Source: Isoetes taiwanensis
Taxonomy: Eukaryota; Streptophyta; Lycopodiopsida; Isoetales; Isoetaceae
Direction of reading: 5' to 3'
Assembly: GCA_021234155.1 (NCBI GenBank)
Contig: JAJEKV010000114.1
Coordinates: 1,191,654-1,255,653, forward strand
DNA length: 64,000 bases
Made by a program: the position numbers and the translations under genes. Shown one piece after another: positions 22,499 through 32,982 of the stretch. Position 1 is the stretch's first letter. Each line of letters begins with the position of its first letter. The notes below the pieces were generated by a model that saw only the letters and a list, made by a program, of their open reading frames with translations, had not been told where the DNA came from and made no database searches.

Positions 22499-23109
22499 AA
22501 TTCAAACATTTGCTTCTGGTGCTCAGCAACAAAGCGTGCCTTCTTGCGTTTCAAAACAGACTTATAATTATGAATGGCATTATGTCGCGTATCTGGCTCA
22601 ACTATCATTCGCAATTGTTTTTTAAGCTGCTTGCAGTCTTCATCAAACCAGGCATTTCTAGGAAAGGATTTCCTACCAGCATGAGCAACACCAGAAGTGC
22701 GTGTACCAAAGCAAGAGACAGCAGAAGTAAGCAAAGTATCAGCAAATGCTGCATTACGCTCTTGAAGAGTTGGGTAATCCAAAATACCTGCAAGCGCAGG
22801 AGCTAATGTCTGTTCATATTCAAAAGATCTAGAATAAGTCAAGCGAATGCGAGGGACAGGAGCCTAGATAGCAATGGGTTGAAGAGGTGGAAGCTGCCAC
22901 TTTAATGACAAATAAAGTGGATAGTGATCAGATTTTATCTCCTCATCTCTATGCCTTGTGCCAATTCGAAAATCCGAAATGAGATCCAAGGCTTGCACTT
23001 GGGAAATGACATAATCAACAACACTAGTACCACCACCCTGCCTATCCTGTCTGCATGTAATACCATTAGAGTGTGGCCATTGCATGGAACTATATAGAAA
23101 ATGGATCAT
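22496..23109 (-). pseudogene. LINE A ORF2, endonuclease end and linker
   Basis: GGGTSVVDYVISQ, FRIGTRHRDEEIKSDHYPLY: the SDHYPL motif carries the catalytic Asp-His of the APE-type endonuclease C-terminus. The linker has AVSCFGTRTSGVAHAGRKSF and PRNAWFDEDCKQLKKQL, the W-(F/Y)DxxC text common in LINEs before the reverse transcriptase. One frame change lies at about 22850. Confidence 0.8.
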
Positions 23110-23774
23110 GAGGTATAAAATAATATTAATATAGTAAAGAACATGGGATATCGTATGTTATAGAATACAACGAAGTGTAAATATCCCTAGTTGAGCATAC
23201 CTTCTTTAGTAGGTTGCCTTGCATCCTCAAATATCTTAGAAATATACCATGGCCTCCCAGACCATTAAAATATGTTTAGAGTAAAAGGCAACCTTATAGC
23301 AAGTAATAAAACGAATAAATAAAGGAAAGCAATAACAATCATGAATCTTACGCTTACATTACAAATTGACAAACAAATGTGTAAATAATAATAAAATGTA
23401 TGCCAATATATGCATAATAATATTATTATTTATTCAAGATATAAATTGGAATTACATTTCAAGACATCCTATAAGTAAGTTTATCCATTGGCAGCAAGTT
23501 AGCTTATTACAACTTGCAACTTTGATCTCCTGTGGAGTAACCCTTGCCCAACACGCAAATCATAACTATGCAATCATACAACTTGGCAAAACTTACTTCA
23601 AAGCTTTCTTCAGGTGGATGCACATGACGAAGAGGCTTGCAAGTTATGCTTTGAGAAGTATATCCTTCTGTTCTTCTTTGAAAGACTAAAATACAAGCAA
23701 AAGCAACGAGATTCTCGTGAACATAGTACTGGATCTTACTGCCTGCATGAACTCAGTATCATAGCTTGCTACTC

Positions 23775-23828
23775 GAGCATAATAAGCTATATCTGTATGA
23801 ACATAATAAGCTATATCTGTATGAACTG
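23775..23828. repeat. Tandem duplication of a 27 bp unit
   Basis: Two near-identical units of CATAATAAGCTATATCTGTA plus TGAA. Between 23110 and 25130 nothing else gene-like is supported. Confidence 0.6.
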
Positions 23829-23989
23829 AGAATTTCTGAATTCTAGCTCTTATACAAAGAAAGCTAATCTGCAAATTTACCGGGAAGATGAATGTTGTAT
23901 GTCTCTTATATAAAAAATATCTATATGGCGCAAAAGAAAGTAAGCAATGTGAATGTGCCTTGCATGGTGTTAATTACTAAAGGGACTTA

Positions 23990-24075
23990 ACATGCATGCA
24001 TTGCATGGTATGCATGCACTGTGCATGCATGGTATGCATGCGCTATGTGCATGTATGCAATGCATGCACGCGTGT
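23990..24075. repeat. CATGCATG-rich cluster
   Basis: About 85 bases with repeated overlapping CATGCA/TGCATG words, for example GCATGCATTGCATGGTATGC. CATGCA is the core of the RY element bound by plant B3-domain factors, but here it behaves like an alternating purine-pyrimidine simple repeat. No gene is nearby. Confidence 0.6.
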
Positions 24076-25371
24076 ATGCCAAAACCATAGGTTGGGAGTG
24101 CAATTCCAAATACACAAACTAAAATACCAAGTAAGGGCATAGACATGTTCTTGAATCCGAAAAAAAACCTTCGCAAAGTAAAATCCACAAACTCCAAAAG
24201 CATAGAATAATTATTAGGATTGAGTTAGAAGATTCTACTCTAGAGAAGCTCCAAACATAGAAATTGATCTAACGTCAAAGTTTGAAATTTTATATACTTT
24301 TTGAAACATGATATAATTGTGAGGAGACTACTTTGGTGGCCAGTTATTGCCCATGGTTTTTGAAATATGGTGCGGGTTCCTTTCCCACAATATTAATTGT
24401 ACACTTCATTGAAACGACAAGCAACATTATTCATATTCATCCAACAACCTAATTTCTTGAAAGGTTCACTTCAATTGGCCATAATTAAAATGTCTAGAGT
24501 GTGGATGTGAACTATGGCGTGACCTAGAGGGAGAATTTTATGAAGCTAGAAACTGAACCTAACCTTGTGTTTGAACGAGCAAAACTATAAGAACTTTTTT
24601 CAAAGTCCTCAAAAATGCCCTTTCTTCAAACCCACTGGGTACCATCGGGTGGGAGATGTGGGCGGCAGGTCTCAAATTTGACGGCTTTCACGCTTGTTTT
24701 TGGCATTTTTGCCTGTCAAAACAAGCAAAAATAAAATTTGTATTGCAAATGAAAGGTAGCCAATGATCAAATGCCTGTCATACAGAAGGGCCATCAAAAT
24801 ACATATTTGTCATTTGAAAGGCTAGAAATTTAAATTGTCCTGTCATTTTTTTTTTTAATTTTCTTATCTTTTTGTAAGTAAAATGATATAATATACAGGC
24901 CCATATACAAAAATATATGATCCATCCAAACAACCTTTAAGGTAATGAATTTAAAAACACTTCATGGGCATAGCAAATTAGACACCATCCGACCATTGAA
25001 AAAAGGGAACACTAGCTTGCATCGGACAGGGAATTTCCAAGTAATCAGCCATGAATCACCAGGGAATCGGTAGGGAATTGGCCATGAAATCGGCCAGGGA
25101 ACCCTAACTTGCATCGATTTAGATTCAAGAGCCCTCTTAAGCTTACTCCTCAACAAACAGCTACAGAGTTCTTGGGCTCATACTACAGTCTATACGGGGC
25201 TCTCTGATATGTTCCACTGCACCGAGATTTTTGAAGCCACAGAATATTTAATTCAGACCCGCAGAATATTTAAGTCGTATTTAATTAAAGTGGGACAAAT
25301 CTCGAATTTTGGGACTCAGACTGAAAATGGGACTCATAATGACAAATTTTTTTACATTGAATCGTTGTTAG

Positions 25372-25684
25372 ATCAGGGGGAGGGGAAGGGGAGAAGTTGA
25401 GAGAAGTAATGGAAGGGGATAAGTTAGAAGAAGGGGAGGGAGGAAGTTCAAAAGGGGTTGAGAAGAGGGGGCAAGGGGAGGTGAGAGGAGGTGCAAGGGG
25501 AAGTGAGTTCGAAAAGGGGGTGAGAAGAGGGGCAAAGGCGAGGTGAGTTTGGAAAGGGGGGAGAAGAGGGGTGAAAAGAGGGGCAAGGGAGGAAGTTCGA
25601 AGGGGGGGAGAAAGGAGGGCAAGTGGGAAGAGTTGGGGAAGAGGTGAAGGGGAAGGGGGGAGGCGAAAACCAAAATAACTAAAG
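25372..25684. repeat. ~310 bp polypurine/polypyrimidine tract
   Basis: The plus strand is almost entirely G and A (runs such as GGGGGAGGGGAAGGGGAGAA), with rare T or C. The opposite strand gives a spurious 108-residue Pro/Leu/Ser-rich frame. Such tracts can form triplex DNA; no gene association is visible. Confidence 0.85.
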
Positions 25685-25767
25685 GGGAATACATCCCCTT
25701 GAGATTAAAAATGATAATATTAAAATATAATTAATAATTAATTTAATTAAATATAAAATTAATTTAA

Positions 25768-25785
25768 TCCTATATTATAAAACCG
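25768..25785 (+). mobile_element. Possible Helitron 5' terminus (plus strand)
   Basis: A|TCCTATATTATAAAACC: a TC start after an A, followed by an AT-rich lead of the kind seen in plant Helitrons. A near copy, TCCTATATTATTAGC, occurs in inverse orientation at 27678. The Pumilio gene fragment starts about 85 bases further in. Pairing with the plus-strand 3' end at 34388 is possible but unproven. Confidence 0.4.
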
Positions 25786-25852
25786 CTCTCCTATATTATA
25801 TTAAGACATGGCTGCTCTTCCGGTCGAGAATATCTGGTCGAGAACCTAATCC

Positions 25853-26320
25853 TTCTTGACAATAGAACATCGCCAAACCATGTGATTCAACGATGTTTGC
25901 AACGTCTTAGCAATGATGACAACCAGGTATATATTTTATTGTTTCTTTCCAATCTTCATTCTTGCTCAACACAATTTATTGAGGTGGCATCATCTAACTA
26001 CGTTAAGATTGCTACACATCGTCATGGCTGTTGCGTGCTTCAACGCTGTGTTGACTTTGCAAAAGGTGCCCAAAAGCATCGTCTCATTATGGAGATTGCT
26101 TCAAATGCACTTACTCTTTCTCAGGATGCATATGGGTGTGTGCCATCCTGCTACACAAAATTATGGTTGTTATCTCGTCTTCTCATGTTTGTGTCTTGCT
26201 CTTCTTCTGCAGCAACTATGTGGTGCAATATGTTCTCGATCTAAAGCTTCCTGGGGCATCAAAGGACATTATCTGGAAATTGAGAGGGAAATATAAACCG
26301 TTCTTTTCTCTTCTCGACTA
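25853..26320 (+). pseudogene. Pumilio (PUF) RNA-binding domain fragment
   Basis: Three exon blocks. Exon 1 (to 25926) ends NHVIQRCLQRLSNDDNQ before GTATAT. Exon 2 (25975-26135) reads FIEVASSNYVKIATHRHGCC, VLQRCVDFAKGAQKHRLIME and NALTLSQDAYG before GTGTGT. Exon 3 (from 26213, after TTCTTCTGCAG) reads NYVVQYVLDLKLPGASKDII and WKLRGKY, then loses similarity. NHVIQ, HGCCVLQRC and NYVVQYV are the RNA-base-contacting helices of PUF repeats; about three of the usual eight are covered. Reading frame and phase are kept across both introns, but the first intron ends in AA instead of AG (25973-25974). The fragment lacks both domain ends, so it is a pseudogene, probably captured genomic DNA since introns are retained. 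Confidence 0.85.
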
Positions 26321-26349
26321 GTGAGTCGAGAATTGAAAATATGCCTTCA

Positions 26350-27480
26350 TATGCCTTCACCTCCATTTGCTGAGGTTTAAAATCTGCCAATCAAATGCTA
26401 GCATGGTCTTCGGCCTCAAGCAAATCAGATTTTGAAATGCCGACGCTCTTGATTCACCGCTCTTTGAGATAAACACTCTGATTGCAAGGACCTCGACCTC
26501 CCCATTCACTAGTTTCCCCATTTCCCTGTACAAATCCCCCATTCATTTCTTAGACGGCGGCCTCCTCTGCGGATCTGTGGGCGCTTCAGCGGATCTCCTT
26601 CAACATCAACAACGTCCCCATCTCTGGCACACAACTGTCGGTTTGATTTTTCAAATTTCTGAGAGCGTGAAGAAATGAAGCTCATTATCTTGAAAAGCTT
26701 TTCGATCTGAGCATCTGTAATGAACATTACAGACAAATCGTCCAGCAACGTCAGGAAAGCAAAGCAACCAGAAGAAAGCAATAGGCGCTATAGCCTTCAA
26801 TAAAAAAAAAAAAAAGAAAAGCAATAGGCGCAAAAAGCGAAGGTAATGTTCCGACACAGAAGCTCTGCATTTCTCAAGATGACTATTTTATTCTAGATTC
26901 AAGCTACAAGATCCGGCAACTAGTTTCTGGCAGTGTCCGCAAAGGCACACCCGACCCCTTTTTCTCGGCACAGATGTTGAGTTCGCTGAGACAACTCACG
27001 AAGGCACAGATTCGTATTCAACAAGGAAGCAGAGTTTTCTAGGGAAGAAAATGTGGAGAAAAGAAGGGTGAAAGGCTCTGAAGATGTAGGAGCTCCGGCT
27101 ATGGCAGAAAGGGAAGGATTTGATAAAAAGAATGGCAAAGAAAAGGGTCAGAAATACAGAGGCGACAGACTTCAAAATCTGTCATGAATCTGTGCCTTCA
27201 TGCTTCAGCGGATTCAGAGACGACTCACTGCCATGCAGATTCTTATGCCATGCAGATTCTTCAAATCAGATTCAGAGACGACTCACGGAGGAACAGATTC
27301 CTCTGTTTTGGCAGTTTGTTCGGGCCCCCCTTTGCCGGAATGCCTGCAATCTCCCTTTGCCATCCCCCCGTTTGCCGGAATGCCCCGAAGAGCTACAGTC
27401 CCGAAGAGCTACAGTCCCGAAGGGCGTTGGGGAGCTTCTTCCAAGTGGTACAAAGGAACTTCTGTCTCAAAGGTACGTAC
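26350..27480. other. No gene recognised; short internal duplications
   Basis: A minus-strand frame (26509-26781) contains FAFLTLLDDLSVMFITDAQI and looks coding-like but matches nothing I know. At 27215-27300 the word GATTCAGAGACGACTCAC occurs twice, and at 27390-27425 CCCGAAGAGCTACAGT is duplicated. These duplications keep several plus-strand frames open, which I do not take as genes. Confidence 0.3.
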
Positions 27481-27485
27481 CAAAG

Positions 27486-27668
27486 TTTAAAATTCAACCA
27501 TGGGCGGGAAAAAAGGCGGGGTATTAGAAAAAAAGGGGTAAAATAATACGTTGAAAAAGAAAGTGTAAAATAAATGATTTTAAAATTCAAGCATGGGCGG
27601 GAAAAAAAGGCGTGGTATTAGAAAAAAAAGGTGAAATAATACGTTGAAAAAGAAAGTGTAAATGCTAA
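27486..27668. repeat. Two tandem copies of a 93 bp unit
   Basis: Units begin TAAAATTCAACCATGGGCGG (27488) and TAAAATTCAAGCATGGGCGG (27581), both continuing through GTATTAGAAAAAAA and AATACGTTGAAAAAGAAAGT. They lie next to the inverse Helitron-like 5' end at 27678. Confidence 0.85.
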
Positions 27669-27678
27669 TAATATAGGA
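27660..27678 (-). mobile_element. Possible Helitron 5' terminus (minus strand)
   Basis: On the minus strand: A|TCCTATATTATTAGCATT, matching the first 12 bases of the plus-strand candidate at 25768. The two copies in opposite orientation support a shared terminal sequence. The body would run to lower coordinates. Confidence 0.4.
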
Positions 27679-28263
27679 TTATATTTTGACGTGTCCACAA
27701 TTTCCTCTTTTCATGTGTGTGCTACTATGTTCACACGTTAAACATTACGTTGCCATGGTGCACGTTTTCTAGGCATATATTCTTATTGTAAGGTAAAAAT
27801 TTAACTTTGCGAAGATCATGATATAATTTACACCTTGTTTAACCCATTTTGAAGGTTCAAGACACAAAATGGGGACAAGTACATATTAATATATAGGTCT
27901 AATGCATATTAATAGATTTAATGCATAGGTCTAGGTGCATATGTTGCTATTTATATATGCATTAGGCATTACTCTTTACATAGCTAAATATAAGCCCAAT
28001 GGTCCCCTCTTCATATAGCTATATGGTATGGTCCATTAGAAAGGGGGAGGGTCCATTGGATATGTGTCCATTAGATAATACATGGGGAGGGTCTATTTTT
28101 CATGAAAAATACATAGAAAATTTATGCGGAGGGTATTTTTTCATGGAAAATACATAGGAAATTTATGGGGAGGGTATTTTTTCATAGAAAAGACATAGGA
28201 TGTTTGAAGGTTATTCATTTTTTATCTTCTCCGACTCTGAGCTTTGAAATTGCCCTTTTTTTA

Positions 28264-28715
28264 CTCAGAGCTGCCTTTTTCGACTCACGAGTCGAGAAAG
28301 GCCCTCAAACTTGCATTTTTCGCTTTGAACTGCCTTTCTCAACTCGCGAGTCGAGAAAGACCTTCTGACCCCTAAAACCTGCGTTTCTGGCTTTGAACTG
28401 CCTTTCTCGACTTCGCGGTGAAGAAAGGCCTTTCGACCCCTAAAACCCGTTTACGGCTTTGAGCGCCTTTCTCGACTCACGAGTCGAAAAGGCCTTCTCA
28501 CCCTAAAACCTGGCGTTTACGGCTTTGGCGCGCTTTTCGACTTCGGCGAAGTCGAAAGGCCTTCTCAATCCCTAAAACCTGTTTTTTTTTTGGTTTGCGC
28601 TTTTCGACTTCGCGAGTCGAAAAGGCCTTCGACCCTAAAACTTTGCGTTTTTTCGCTTTGAAACGCCTTTCTTGACTTCTTGAAGTCGAGAAAGGCTCTC
28701 AGGCCTGTATTTTCC
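28264..28715. repeat. Seven-unit tandem array with a palindrome in each unit
   Basis: Units of about 62-69 bp. Each has CCTTT(C/T)TCGACT-centre-AGTCGAGAAAGG, then (in most) CCCTAAAACCTGCGTTT, then GGCTTTGA. Centres at about 28287, 28347, 28418, 28480, 28546, 28612 and 28682. The palindrome survives although its sequence changes: GACTC/GAGTC in units 1 and 4, GACTTC/GAAGTC in units 5 and 7. The flank ends before TTTTGCAG at 28797. One more isolated palindrome of the same type, TTCTCGACTAGTGAGTCGAG, is at 26309-26328. Confidence 0.85.
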
Positions 28716-28820
28716 AAAAATGGCCCTAAGAACTGTGTTTTATTTTAATTTTTTTGCCTGTAGCATCACTTGACTAACTTGATTTTGTCTTTTGCAGTCC
28801 TTATCTCGACCAGATAGTAC

Positions 28821-29057
28821 ATGCTTGGGAGCAATGAAAAGACCAGTTCATTGAAGAAAGATGCCGAGAAGAGGGTGGTGACATCAGTTGGACATACAAG
28901 CACGTGGCCTATGAAGGAACTCATACAAATTTCTATCGTCTGTAAGTTGCTCCGTGACTTGGACAGAGCTCCACCCGCCGTTTGCACTAGGTGGTTCATG
29001 TGTGAAGAGGGTGTAATCATTGTGATAATACGACCACTATGGTCGCTTCACCCACTG
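28821..29057 (+). CDS. Unrecognised 79-residue ORF after the palindrome array
   Basis: Frame MLGSNEKTSSLKKDAEKRVV begins 24 bases after a TTTTGTCTTTTGCAG acceptor-like sequence, and reads CKLLRDLDRAPPAVCTRWFM near its end. No domain recognised. It could be the last exon of a transcript crossing the array; low confidence. The following 29060-29930 has no supported gene. Confidence 0.25.
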
Positions 29058-29930
29058 TAATATATATTGTAATGAGCCCATTTATAAATATAAGGTATCT
29101 CAAAACTAGCATTTTTTGGTAATTAAGTAAACAATTTGCTTATTTTTTGTTGGAATTTGTGATCTCTTGTCTACCCACCTAAGAAAATAGAGCCAAAATG
29201 TCATGGTAAAGGAATTCACCCTCACGCGAAAAACTCTTATTTTGGATGACAAATAAGCCCCAAAACAGGGACTCGACTTGTTATCCGACAAAAACTGGGA
29301 GAAAGCTTGGATGCACAGTAACAGTAAAAAATTCGAATTAAGGACAGTTTTCGGGTCGGGGTGCTCCTTCTTGTGTAAAATAACAAAGTTCCGAAAAAAC
29401 GTGGGAATGGAATGAGTCCCACTTTAATTAAATACGACTTATTTATGGACAAACAACATATTTCTAAAACCTCTACTTCAACAAACCCACATAATACTTA
29501 GATTCGGGGCTTTCTTGGGCTCATACTTGGGCTTATGCTTGGCAAACAACACCGCCATTCTTGGGCTTACCCTTGGGCTCTCTGATTGTTCTGCATCAAG
29601 GCTTTTGAAACACCACTTCTACAAACCTATCTCATCTATTCATTCATGGAGCAAGATAAAGACAACGTAAGTAAGTTCAGATTTAGATCATTTGCTCTAT
29701 ATTATTGTGATTTCTTGCTTTTTCTTGCTCCTTGCATTTTCATAGTTTTTAAATTTCTATTATAACAGTGGCTTCTATATGTAGCATAATAACAGGGGGT
29801 TTTCTTTGTGTTTTTGTACGCTTTTCACTAAGGTTTTCCTATGATTTCGTGATGTATTCAAATGGATATACTAATGCGTACATCTAGAGTGCACCATTTC
29901 TGAGCCATTGATTTTAGCCTTTTTTTTTTC

Positions 29931-30195
29931 AATGGTCAACAACCAATGGCTCACAACAAAAGCCCTTTTTTTGTGCGTGTGGTGCATAATGGTCAACAAC
30001 CAATGGCTCACAACAAAAGCCCTCTTTTTGAGTGTGTGGTGCATAATGGGCACATGAAGGGCTTGAAAACCAATGGCTCACAACAAAAGCCCTTTTTGTG
30101 CGCGTGTGGTGCATAATGGTCAACAACCAATGGCTCACAACAAAAGCCCTCTTTTTGTGTGTGTGGTGCATAATGGGCACATGAAGGCTTGAAGG
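29931..30195. repeat. Tandem repeat, four units (58-71 bp)
   Basis: Units share ACCAATGGCTCACAACAAAA then GCCCTTTTT, GTGTGGTGCATAATGG. Copies start near 29931, 29989, 30047 (with an insertion, GCACATGAAGG) and 30116. A 153-residue minus-strand frame runs through it only because of the repetition (HKKRAFVVSHW). Confidence 0.85.
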
Positions 30196-30839
30196 GCGCA
30201 TGTAGTGCGGTCCCGTAAGCAACACATTTCTTATCATAACTTTTGATCCGTGAGCTCTGTTTGAGATGATTTTTATTATGCGTTGGAAAGCACTCTCCGA
30301 GATCTTTTGATAGTGTATGATATGGATATGTTTGGTTAAACTATGTATGCTAAAACAGCAATTTTTCGGCCGGGTTTGGTAGGCTTTCACATCCTACCAC
30401 CGATTAATCTGAGATTGCGCTTATTGGATATTGTTTTATGGCTCATCTCGAATGAAGCTTGCAAAAATTACCATGCATTTTTAGATTTTGAGGCGCTTAT
30501 TAAGCAAATTCCAAGGCTTCTAGATCCTTGTGCTAACAAGCGAAAAAGTTTTCCACTTTAGTTTCTCACCACAAGAATCCTTGGAGGACAAAGGCGCTTT
30601 TAAATTCCAGTTGAAAAATGTTTGTATATGGGTGTTGCAAACTTTATGACTTTCGAATAATGGGATCAATCTGCTCTATCTTTATGGTAACTTTTACTTA
30701 TGTTCTATTTGTTTTATTGTGATGAAATTCAAAAGCTACGAAAAGCCTCAAATGAATTCTAGTTTTTCTCGGTTTGAATTCTAAAATTTTTGTCACACCG
30801 GGGAGGGGTGACGTCCCTAAGGCCCCTGAAGGGGCCAAA

Positions 30840-31465
30840 TTTTTTGCAACACAAACTATTAACATCCAATATATAAAAATTAAATCCCCAACACATAACA
30901 ACCAACACATAACAACCATTGACATTAACAACCAACACATAACTACCATTGACATTAATTAACACAACCATTGGGTCCAACACATTTAAATTAAAATCCC
31001 CTTAAACCCCCTTTGGTTTGGGTGCATATTCACACGGGGTGACGTAGGGGCGTGAGAGCCCTCATAATTGTATTTTGCACGCATTTAAATCAACACCATA
31101 TAGTATTCCGCTTGAAATCTTATAGTATTTTGCAAATCTTGTTATACATTATAGCAAATTTTGTACTTGCATACCCCACAAACGAGGAACTTTACGTACG
31201 GTGTAGATTAAGGAATAAGGGGTGAATATGTCTATCCAACAGCTCTCGTTGCCCGGAGTCACCCCCCGTGTGAATATGCACCCAAACCAAAGGGGGTTTA
31301 AGGGGGATTTTAATTTAAATGTGTTGGACCCAATGGTTGTGTTAATTAATGTCAATGGTAGTTATGTGTTGGTTGTTAATGTCAATGGTTGTTATGTGTT
31401 GGTTGTTATGTGTTGGGGGATTTAATTTTTATATATTGGATGTTAATAGTTTGTGTTGCAAAAAA
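30840..31465. repeat. Long near-perfect inverted repeat (~205 bp arms, 214 bp spacer)
   Basis: Left arm 30840-31043 and right arm 31258-31465 match as reverse complements with only a few single-base indels by eye. Outer ends are TTTTTTGCAACACAAACTAT and its complement. Both arms carry the same internal AACACATAACTACCATTGAC / TAACAACCAACACATAAC sub-repeats in mirror order. The spacer (31044-31257) holds no gene. It is either a young foldback/MITE insertion or a hairpin-RNA locus. No target-site duplication was identified. Confidence 0.9.
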
Positions 31466-31475
31466 GGGAAGGAAG

Positions 31476-31676
31476 ACCAATCAATGTAGATCTATGCTTT
31501 CTTTCTGCAAATTCTCTAATAGCATAGTTGCAAGCTCAGGCTCTCAAACGCAGCAGCAGCCCGACATAGCTCTTGGGGAGACCATAGAAATGATAGAAGG
31601 TTCTTGTAATGTACAGAAGAACATACCTATTGTTGATGTACATTTAAAACTTGGTTATATTATTACGAGTTTATAA
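31476..31676 (+). other. Coding-like fragment, unrecognised
   Basis: The frame reads SSGSQTQQQPDIALGETIEM then IEGSCNVQKNIPIVDVHLKL. It lies directly outside the right arm of the inverted repeat. No domain or splice context could be assigned. Confidence 0.25.
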
Positions 31677-32414
31677 TAGACTTTATAACTTGTTCTTTTC
31701 TTTTTTTTTTTTACATAAAAAATAGTTTCTGTCATTTGGAATTTTTGTCTTGCATTTGAAAGGTTAAAATTGAAAGACTTCATGTCATGCGAAAGGCGTA
31801 GATTTTTTTTGCCCGTCACAAGAAAAATAGGGGTAGCCTTCAAATTTGAGCAGTGGGGCGGGTGCAAGTCCCACCAACCATGCCTTAAAAAAAAAAGGGC
31901 GGCTTGTGTTTTTATAACAGGTCGCCATCTTTTTATATTATAAAATTATCCTGTAAGTATGTATGTCATGCATCAAACATGGAGGGCCCGAATTGTGCCA
32001 CGTGGCATGCGAAGTGTGCATGTTTTAATGGGAAAATATGTTATAATAGGCACTCTTCCAAAAGCGTGGGGAAGATATGCGGCAAAACTCTAGCCCATGT
32101 GATCCATCCCCATCTTTTCCCCACAAGGCACAAGCCCATCTGCAAGGCTTGGTTTCACGCTTTCTTTTCGATTCGGAACAGGACTACAAGGAGATTCAAC
32201 CTTAAAGGGATTTTAGATTCAAATTCTCCCCTTTCTGAGCAAATTCTGGAGCACAGGGAATAGATCATTGGAAGAATTTCCTTTTCCGCCATAACCAAGC
32301 TAAAATTCCTCGCCGGAGCTCTGGAAAGGGCCCCTTTCTTTCTTCTTGCTTGCACAGAAACCATCTTCCCGGTGGAAGCATTCGGGGGCCGAACATTTTC
32401 CTTATCTGCTGCAA

Positions 32415-32485
32415 GGCTCGCATTAGATAAAGATAAAGATAAAGATAAGTTTTTATCGTCCACGAGAACCCTATCGGGTTATGGG
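32415..32485 (-). mobile_element. LINE-family 3' tail stub with (AGATAA)n
   Basis: TTTTTATCGTCCACGAGAAC (32441-32460) then ATCGGGTTATGGGACCCAAA match the 3' end of LINE copies A and C. The adjoining tandem repeat is four units of AGATAA (about 32417-32441). Similarity to the LINE ends after about 50 bases, so this is a very short truncation or a SINE-like element using the same tail. Confidence 0.6.
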
Positions 32486-32982
32486 ACCCAAACAAAGAAA
32501 AGAGGGCATATCCGACAAGGGTATTCTCTGCAGAAATAATACAGAGGGCCGATCCCGGATGCGCCGGAAGAGAAACGGATTTAAGAAGCTTTTTGGACCG
32601 AGAAGAAGTCGGATTAGATTAACAAAGGCCCTTTTCTTCTTCTAATTCTTCCATAAGCTCCCAAGTATTAATCACTTCGGTATTTTCTGCTAAAGAAATC
32701 CGGCTATGGCCTTCTTCGAGATGATAATTGCTGGAAGTGACACAGCTCGCATCAGAACAACTCGAATCTTTTCTAATATTGGATCAAAACAGAGGTGTGC
32801 ACATGGAGCTCAAGATTAATCAATAATCTGCGAAGAACAGAACAGATAGAAACAACATATGTTTTTCCGGCGCAAAGTATTGAAGGCTCCAACAACCAGA
32901 TTCCTCTGCATTTGGGCATTTTGCCACATTGGGCTGCCCTTAAATTTTGTGGCTCCGCTAGATTTGGTGTAGCAGCTCAATT

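Larger units (their letters stand above)
19725..23110 (-). mobile_element. LINE copy A (5'-truncated non-LTR retrotransposon)
   Basis: Minus-strand element. From its 5' side: end of the APE endonuclease domain (23109-22864), linker (22842-22496), reverse transcriptase (about 21950-20830), C-terminal Cys/His region (20430-19858) and a 3' UTR of about 130 bases ending at the (AATAG)n tail. The 5' truncation lies inside the endonuclease domain. A foldback element at 21950-22498 interrupts it. Numerous stops and frameshifts show it is dead. It shares family features with copies B (41.1 kb) and C (47.3 kb). Confidence 0.85.

Noticed and set aside
23990-24075. Seed-type RY regulatory module
   Set aside because: CATGCA words are overlapping in a simple alternating repeat with no gene nearby; likely a microsatellite-like tract.
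25368-25694. Minus-strand 108-residue Pro/Leu/Ser-rich protein
   Set aside because: It is only the complement of the polypurine tract; no coding features.
28264-28715. CRISPR array
   Set aside because: Repeats are eukaryotic-context, contiguous ~66 bp units with no unique spacers, and the window is plant nuclear DNA.
25200-29640. Large DNA transposon bounded by inverted TTTAATTAAAGTGGGAC/GTCCCACTTTAATTAAA words
   Set aside because: The inverted match at about 25280 and 29420 is short, and direct similarity (CTTGGGCTCATACT, GGGCTCTCTGAT) exists between the same regions, so orientation is contradictory; boundaries could not be supported.
29929-30390. 153-residue minus-strand protein
   Set aside because: The frame is open because of the tandem repeat units; no promoter or conserved domain.
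30774-31425. Small ORFs in the arms of the inverted repeat
   Set aside because: They are repeat-derived (TTIDINNQHI type text) and mirror each other in the two arms.
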